Assembly (NCBI GenBank): GCA_017427625.1
Contig: JAFRSL010000279.1
Coordinates: 1-10,803 of the forward strand
Length of the DNA: 10,803 nucleotides
Reading direction: 5' to 3'
From: Synergistaceae bacterium
Lineage (GTDB): Bacteria; Synergistota; Synergistia; Synergistales; Aminobacteriaceae
The position numbers were made by a program, and so were the translations under genes. Below, piece after piece: positions 7,226 through 10,803 of the stretch. Every line of letters begins with the position of its first letter. The first letter of the stretch is position 1. The notes under the pieces were generated by a model. It worked only from the letters and a program-made list of their open reading frames with translations, did not search any database and was not told the DNA's origin.

Positions 7226-8385
7226 ATGAGAAAAGTATGATTGGCTTCCGCTCTGATTGCGTCCTTGTTTCTGAATCGTCCTTCATATGCTGACGATGAA
7301 TACGACCCTCAGCACACTATGCTCGTTTTGAACATGGCCATCGTCTCGGTACACAAGATATTTTCGGCGAAGAACAGAATCATTCTCGACCAAGAGTACG
7401 AGAACATCATCAACAATCTCAGCATCGGCAACATCAAGTCTGACCCAGAAATTACGGAACTCTACAACAAGATGATCGACGTGATCGCTCAGAAACGTCT
7501 TCAAGAGGACGAGACGAAGCGGTCAAAGCACGTTACGACTTGAAGATGCAGAATCTCTTTGCGTCATCGTTGAAACGTGTCATCGAAAACGCAGAGCTCA
7601 ACAACGCAGACTTCTGGGGCTGTATTGCTGACATGCTATATGCTTCTGTCGCAAGCTACTTCATGTATGAGGCAAACGAGAATGAAATCCGCCTTGAACT
7701 CAACGAGAACCTCTACGCCCTCAAAGCTGAGGACGCAAAGAACGTCACCGAAATGCAGAAGCAGCTCCTCTCGTCATCGTGGAACTTGATGTACAAGTAT
7801 CACCTTCCCGATGAGTATAGGCTCGTACAAAAGGCGATGGACGACTTTTACAGGGCTGTCGAAGAACCCGACGAGGCTCCGCGAAAATTGAGAAAGCTCT
7901 GTTCGTATGAGAAAGACTTCAAGGTATATCCTCCTTGCTGACATGTACAACTACGGCTGGGGAGTTCAGAAGGACGTGGAACAGGCCATGAAGTATTACA
8001 CGATGGCAGGGAAGAACGGGGAATATACTCGCAGTTCATGTATATTGACCTTGTGCTGGGCAGTCAAGATTACTCACAGGAGAAAAAATTAGACAGCCGC
8101 AAAGCTGAAGAATTTTTTGATAGAGGAATAAAACTCTACGGTGAGAAAAGATTCAATGACGCGTTCGAGCTTTTCTGTTTATCATCGCAACAGGGACATG
8201 CGGGGGCGGCTTTCATGATTGGGCATATGTTCGAGTACGGTCAGGGCAGAGCAAAGAACCTGGCGTCGGCGCGCTCGTGGTATCAGGAGGCGGCAAACAG
8301 AGGACATGACGGAGCAAAGAAAGCCCTCGAAAGACTGACGGAGAAAATCAAATTCATGGTGGTGAACTTTCACTGTAAAATATAG
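7226..8385 (+). pseudogene. Degraded paralog of the secreted Sel1-repeat protein
   Basis: This is a broken copy of the gene at 9081. The ATG at 7226 is followed by MRKV and then an in-frame TGA at 7238-7240, inside the signal peptide. Homology continues past it in the same frame (YDPQHTM at about 7300, then NIINNLSIGNI) to about 7510, where a one-base shift moves it to the frame with SSSWNL and YHLPDEYRLVQ. At 7934-7936 a deletion of about 704 bp relative to the paralog joins VYPP directly to LADMYNYG, again changing frame. A further one-base loss near 8023 precedes QFMYIDL, and the last part (a Sel1-like unit around EYGQGRAKN) runs to a TAG at 8385. Nucleotide identity to the paralog looks like roughly 70 percent, so the duplication is old. 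Open pieces at 7241-7543, 7540-7941, 7907-8092 and 8038-8385 are fragments of this one gene. Confidence 0.9.
7934..7936 (+). other. Deletion junction in the pseudogene
   Basis: The three bases CTT match the paralog both at 9796-9798 (after TATCCTC) and at 10500-10502 (before GCTGACATG). About 704 bases that lie between those sites in the paralog are absent here. This fits a microhomology-mediated deletion. It removed the region coding from YPPYWFYRAR to the first Sel1 unit. Confidence 0.75.
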
Positions 8386-8400
8386 CGCATAAAATCTCTC

Positions 8401-8409
8401 AGAGGTGAT
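8401..8409 (+). promoter_or_regulatory. Ribosome binding site of the antitoxin gene
   Basis: AGAGGTGAT lies just ahead of the ATG at 8414. It overlaps an in-frame GTG at 8405, which is therefore not the start. A TAAAAT at 8390-8395 is a possible -10 with TTCACT 15 bases upstream, but the spacing is short and this promoter is weakly supported. Confidence 0.55.
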
Positions 8410-8413
8410 AGTT

Positions 8414-8740
8414 ATGGACGCTGTATTAAACGGTTCAAGTACGACAGTTCCATTCTCGGCATTCGAAGAAGGAAAGGCGAGGCAGATTTTCGCGGAGGTC
8501 AGGCGCTCAGGGACAAAGATAGTCATCAATGACGATGATTCTGCTGAATGTATCCTGATGTCCCCCGAAGAATACTTGAAGATGTCTGATGATTACAACG
8601 ATGTCAGGCTGATGGCAGTTGCTGAAGACCGTTTGAGTCGTTTCGACCCTTCCTGCCTGATTCCCGCCGAAGAAGTCTACAGAACACTCGGTATAACTCA
8701 GGAAGAACTTGATGCGATGCCGGAGGTTGAGCTGGAATGA
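8414..8740 (+). CDS. Type II antitoxin, Phd/YefM family
   Basis: This 108-residue antitoxin would bind and neutralise the RelE-type toxin encoded next, and such proteins usually repress their own operon through an N-terminal DNA-binding fold. Residues 10-54 give the family pattern: a short strand and helix (VPFSAFEEGKARQIFAEV), then KIVIN and CILMSPEEY at 46-54. The C-terminal half is acidic and probably flexible until it wraps the toxin. The ATG at 8414 is chosen over a GTG at 8405 that sits in the ribosome site. The stop overlaps the toxin ATG by four bases, the standard coupled arrangement. It starts only 28 bases after the pseudogene ends, so any promoter lies in or next to the pseudogene tail. 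Confidence 0.85.
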   Translation: MDAVLNGSSTTVPFSAFEEGKARQIFAEVRRSGTKIVINDDDSAECILMSPEEYLKMSDDYNDVRLMAVAEDRLSRFDPSCLIPAEEVYRTLGITQEELDAMPEVELE

Positions 8741-9066
8741 TGTGGACTACAAGATTCCTCCCGGAAGCAGAAGTGGATTTACAGAAGTTAGACTGGAGTC
8801 AGAGTCGTAAAGTCGCGAAAGCAATTCAGAGTACAGAAAAGAATCCTCTCCCCCATAGCGAGGGCGGTTACGGAATTGAACTCGGCAACAAAGGCGGAGT
8901 CAATCTCACGAACTGCCTCGAAATCAAGTTGCGCGGTGAAGGCTTACGGGTAATCTACAAGCTCATACGGACGGAAATAGAGATGTTAGTCGTGATTATC
9001 GGTGCGCGTGAGGACGAGAAAGTCTACGATGATGCGAATGAGCGAATAACACGATACAGGCTTTAG
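8737..9066 (+). CDS. Type II toxin, RelE/ParE superfamily
   Basis: The protein has 109 residues. RelE-type members cut mRNA on the ribosome, while ParE-type members block gyrase; sequence reading alone does not separate them here. The family signs are the N-terminal FLPEAEVDLQKLDWSQ, the central LRGEGLRVIYKL and the C-terminal VVIIGAREDEKVYDDANERI, which matches the usual RREDEVYD region with Ala-Arg in place of Arg-Arg. The gene begins with two adjacent ATGs (8737 and 8740) preceded by GGAGG at 8722-8726. The first ATG overlaps the antitoxin stop as ATGA. It ends 14 bases before the Sel1-type gene, which may be read by the same transcript. Confidence 0.82.
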   Translation: MMWTTRFLPEAEVDLQKLDWSQSRKVAKAIQSTEKNPLPHSEGGYGIELGNKGGVNLTNCLEIKLRGEGLRVIYKLIRTEIEMLVVIIGAREDEKVYDDANERITRYRL

Positions 9067-9067
9067 C

Positions 9068-9074
9068 CGGAGGT
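9068..9074 (+). promoter_or_regulatory. Ribosome binding site of the intact Sel1 gene
   Basis: CGGAGGT lies six bases before the ATG at 9081, immediately after the toxin stop. The 14-base gap leaves no room for a separate promoter there, so transcription must come from upstream or from inside the toxin gene. Confidence 0.7.
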
Positions 9075-9080
9075 TTCATC

Positions 9081-10803
9081 ATGAGAAAAATTCTCGCAGG
9101 TCTAATCTTTGCCGTTGCGCTTCCGTCAGTAGCAATGTCAGAACCAGCATACGACCCTCAGCACACAATGCTTGCCCTCAATATGGCCGTTGTCTCAGTT
9201 CACAGGATACTCTCAGCGGAAGACCGTATAATCCTTGATGCCGAGTACCAGAACATCATCAACAACTTGAGCATTGGAAATATACGTTCAGACCCTGAGA
9301 TTACGGAGCTGTACAAGAAATTGCTTGACGTTTCGCAGGGCAAAAAGTTACGTCAGGAAGAAGCCGACGAACTTCGTAGGCAGTATAACAGTCAGAGCGG
9401 AAACCGAATAAAATCCGCGCTATCAGAAATGGCCGAGAACTCCCGGAAAATGCTCACGGGCGAGACGGGGATCAGTTCATTCTTCACGGGATTCGGGAGA
9501 TTGTCAGGGGCGTGCCTTGCGAGCTACTTCAAGCACCAGAACGTCGGTGAAAGCCTCAACCTTGACGCAGAACTCTACCGTCTAAAAGCTGAAGACATGG
9601 CCGACTTCAACGAGCTTCAGAAGCAATTACTCTCGTCATCATGGAACTTGCTCAACAAGTATCATCTTCCCGACGAATACAGGCTTGTCCAGACGGCACT
9701 TGATGATTTCTACAGGGCTGTTGAGGCACCCGACTCAGCTTCACGGAGACTGAGAATGCTGAAGGCTCTCGAGGACGATTTTAGGGTGTATCCTCCTTAC
9801 TGGTTCTATCGTGCTAGGACGGCTCAGGAAGTGAAGGATTACGACGAGGCTGAACATTGCTTTGAGCGTTTTGGCGAGGTATGGAGGCCTGTGCTGAGAA
9901 AAGACCCGTACAAACTTGAGGCCGTGAAGTACAGGATTAACACGCTTCTGAAGGACGGACTGCCGGAAGATGACAAGAAACGCAACGAGATTCTTGAACT
10001 TTCCGGAACTATGAGGGACAACACGATGCGCGAGGATTGGGAGAACAATCTTTTTGCGGCGGCACTCTACTATTCTCTCGGCGAGAAGGACACGGCCATG
10101 AAGTGCGCTGAGATTAACATTGATTTCGGCTACGAGTCTGAACTCACGACGGCCATGCTCTCACAGATGAGGGCGGGTGTTGACTTCCCGATGCTTCCTG
10201 AAGACACATTGAGGGCGTTGAAGCTGAACGCTCTAACGTCAGGAATGAACTCTAAGGACAAGGAGGCTGCGTTGTTGGTCGCGGATTTCTTTGACGGACG
10301 AGGCGAGGTTTCCGGCAACGATAACCCCCTGACCGTTCACGCAAGAAGGATTGCCGCGCTGATGAGAGCCGATAAGTCAGCTTTCGGGGAGATACTGGAA
10401 CTTTCGGCAGTGTCGGGTGATTCTGAGGGAGCGTATTCAGGTGCGCTCGGAATGGTTCAGGATTATGCTGACAATGGGAACGTTAAGGCGGAGATATATC
10501 TTGCTGACATGTACAACTACGGTCTCGGAACAGAGAAGGATCCCCAAGCGGCCATGAATTACTACAGGATTGCGGGGGAGAATGGGGACGTTTATTCGCA
10601 GTTCATGTATGTGAACCTTATGCTTGCGAACCGTGATAACCCGCCTAAGGAAGACGACGAGAAAAATTACGACACAGGAATGAAATATTACAACGCTAAG
10701 GATTACGCGAAGGCAGCAGAAATTTTCACAGCATCGGCGAAGAATGGTCATGCTCCGTCGCAGTACATGATTGGTCGAATGTATGAACACGGTCAGGGCG
10801 TGA
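9081..10803 (+). CDS. Secreted Sel1-repeat protein, 3'-incomplete
   Basis: The frame is open for 574 codons to the window end, with no stop. Residues 1-20 form a signal peptide (MRK, a hydrophobic core, then A-M-S), so the protein is exported. Residues about 22-450 include a conserved N-terminal block (YDPQHTMLALNMAVVSVHRI, NIINNLSIGNI) and a long helical region with YHLPDEYRLVQ and VYPPYWFYRAR; I recognise no named family in it. From about residue 470 there are Sel1-type solenoid units: AEIYLADMYNYGLGTEKDPQ, a linking helix pair around YNAKDYAKAAEIF, and a second unit QYMIGRMYEHGQGV cut by the edge. Sel1 repeats are protein-interaction solenoids. It is a tandem paralog of the pseudogene at 7226. 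The preceding toxin-antitoxin operon lies 14 bases upstream. The function is unknown. Confidence 0.88.
   Translation, partial: MRKILAGLIFAVALPSVAMSEPAYDPQHTMLALNMAVVSVHRILSAEDRIILDAEYQNIINNLSIGNIRSDPEITELYKKLLDVSQGKKLRQEEADELRRQYNSQSGNRIKSALSEMAENSRKMLTGETGISSFFTGFGRLSGACLASYFKHQNVGESLNLDAELYRLKAEDMADFNELQKQLLSSSWNLLNKYHLPDEYRLVQTALDDFYRAVEAPDSASRRLRMLKALEDDFRVYPPYWFYRARTAQEVKDYDEAEHCFERFGEVWRPVLRKDPYKLEAVKYRINTLLKDGLPEDDKKRNEILELSGTMRDNTMREDWENNLFAAALYYSLGEKDTAMKCAEINIDFGYESELTTAMLSQMRAGVDFPMLPEDTLRALKLNALTSGMNSKDKEAALLVADFFDGRGEVSGNDNPLTVHARRIAALMRADKSAFGEILELSAVSGDSEGAYSGALGMVQDYADNGNVKAEIYLADMYNYGLGTEKDPQAAMNYYRIAGENGDVYSQFMYVNLMLANRDNPPKEDDEKNYDTGMKYYNAKDYAKAAEIFTASAKNGHAPSQYMIGRMYEHGQGV

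Noticed and set aside
7238..7240. Stop-codon recoding or selenocysteine at the TGA
   Set aside because: There are other frame lesions downstream, no evident hairpin signal, and TGA is an ordinary stop elsewhere in the window.
7241..7543. Stand-alone 100-residue gene starting at TTG 7241
   Set aside because: The ribosome site is too far away (21 bases), and the sequence aligns to the start of the paralog at 9081, so it is a pseudogene fragment.
8395..8409. Short palindrome CTCTCAGAG ahead of the antitoxin as an operator
   Set aside because: Only a few pairs match and it overlaps the ribosome site; too short to separate from chance.
8405..8413. GTG start for the antitoxin
   Set aside because: It overlaps the ribosome site AGAGGTGAT; the ATG at 8414 is better placed.

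Overview
This is a bacterial accessory-type window of moderate GC with a distinctly AT-richer patch in the middle. The signal peptides, the standard stop codons (TGA used as a true stop) and the AGGAGG-type ribosome sites are bacterial. The protein style (a compact GlgB, secreted TPR and Sel1 proteins, dense small defence or stress genes) would fit an anaerobic gut or rumen organism such as a Synergistota or Firmicutes member. That placement is a guess, because no rRNA or phylogenetic marker is present.

Layout. Positions 1-1894 (minus) hold glgB, the glycogen branching enzyme. It lacks its last few codons at the window edge and is frameshifted near 1533-1549. A 192-base intergenic region carries divergent promoters, then comes a plus-strand pair that overlaps by ATGA: a secreted protein with Ig-like and TPR regions (2087-3937) and a ParA/Soj-type ATPase with a Pro/Glu-rich linker and an unrecognised C-terminal domain (3934-5319). 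A good intrinsic terminator at 5330-5360 closes the unit.

Positions 5400-7170 form the AT-rich patch. It contains a class II Fic adenylyltransferase-type gene (best start 5492, after a near-consensus promoter and three TTGTCAA elements) and, facing it, a small DUF1413-type gene. A bidirectional hairpin at 6818-6843 lies between them, with a possible 26-codon micro-ORF at 6715-6795.

Positions 7226-10803 hold two diverged paralogs of a secreted Sel1-repeat protein in tandem. The first (7226-8385) is a pseudogene with a TGA at codon 5, small frameshifts and a deletion of about 704 bp relative to the second. The second (9081 onward) is open to the window edge. Between them lies a Phd/YefM-RelE type toxin-antitoxin operon (8414-9066), whose toxin stop is only 14 bases from the start of the intact paralog.

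Working together: glgB is ordinary carbon storage metabolism. The TPR-ParA pair is probably co-translated and may be a ParB-less positioning system linked to the envelope (inference). The Fic, DUF1413, toxin-antitoxin and decaying Sel1 genes look like a turnover zone with gene gain and loss.
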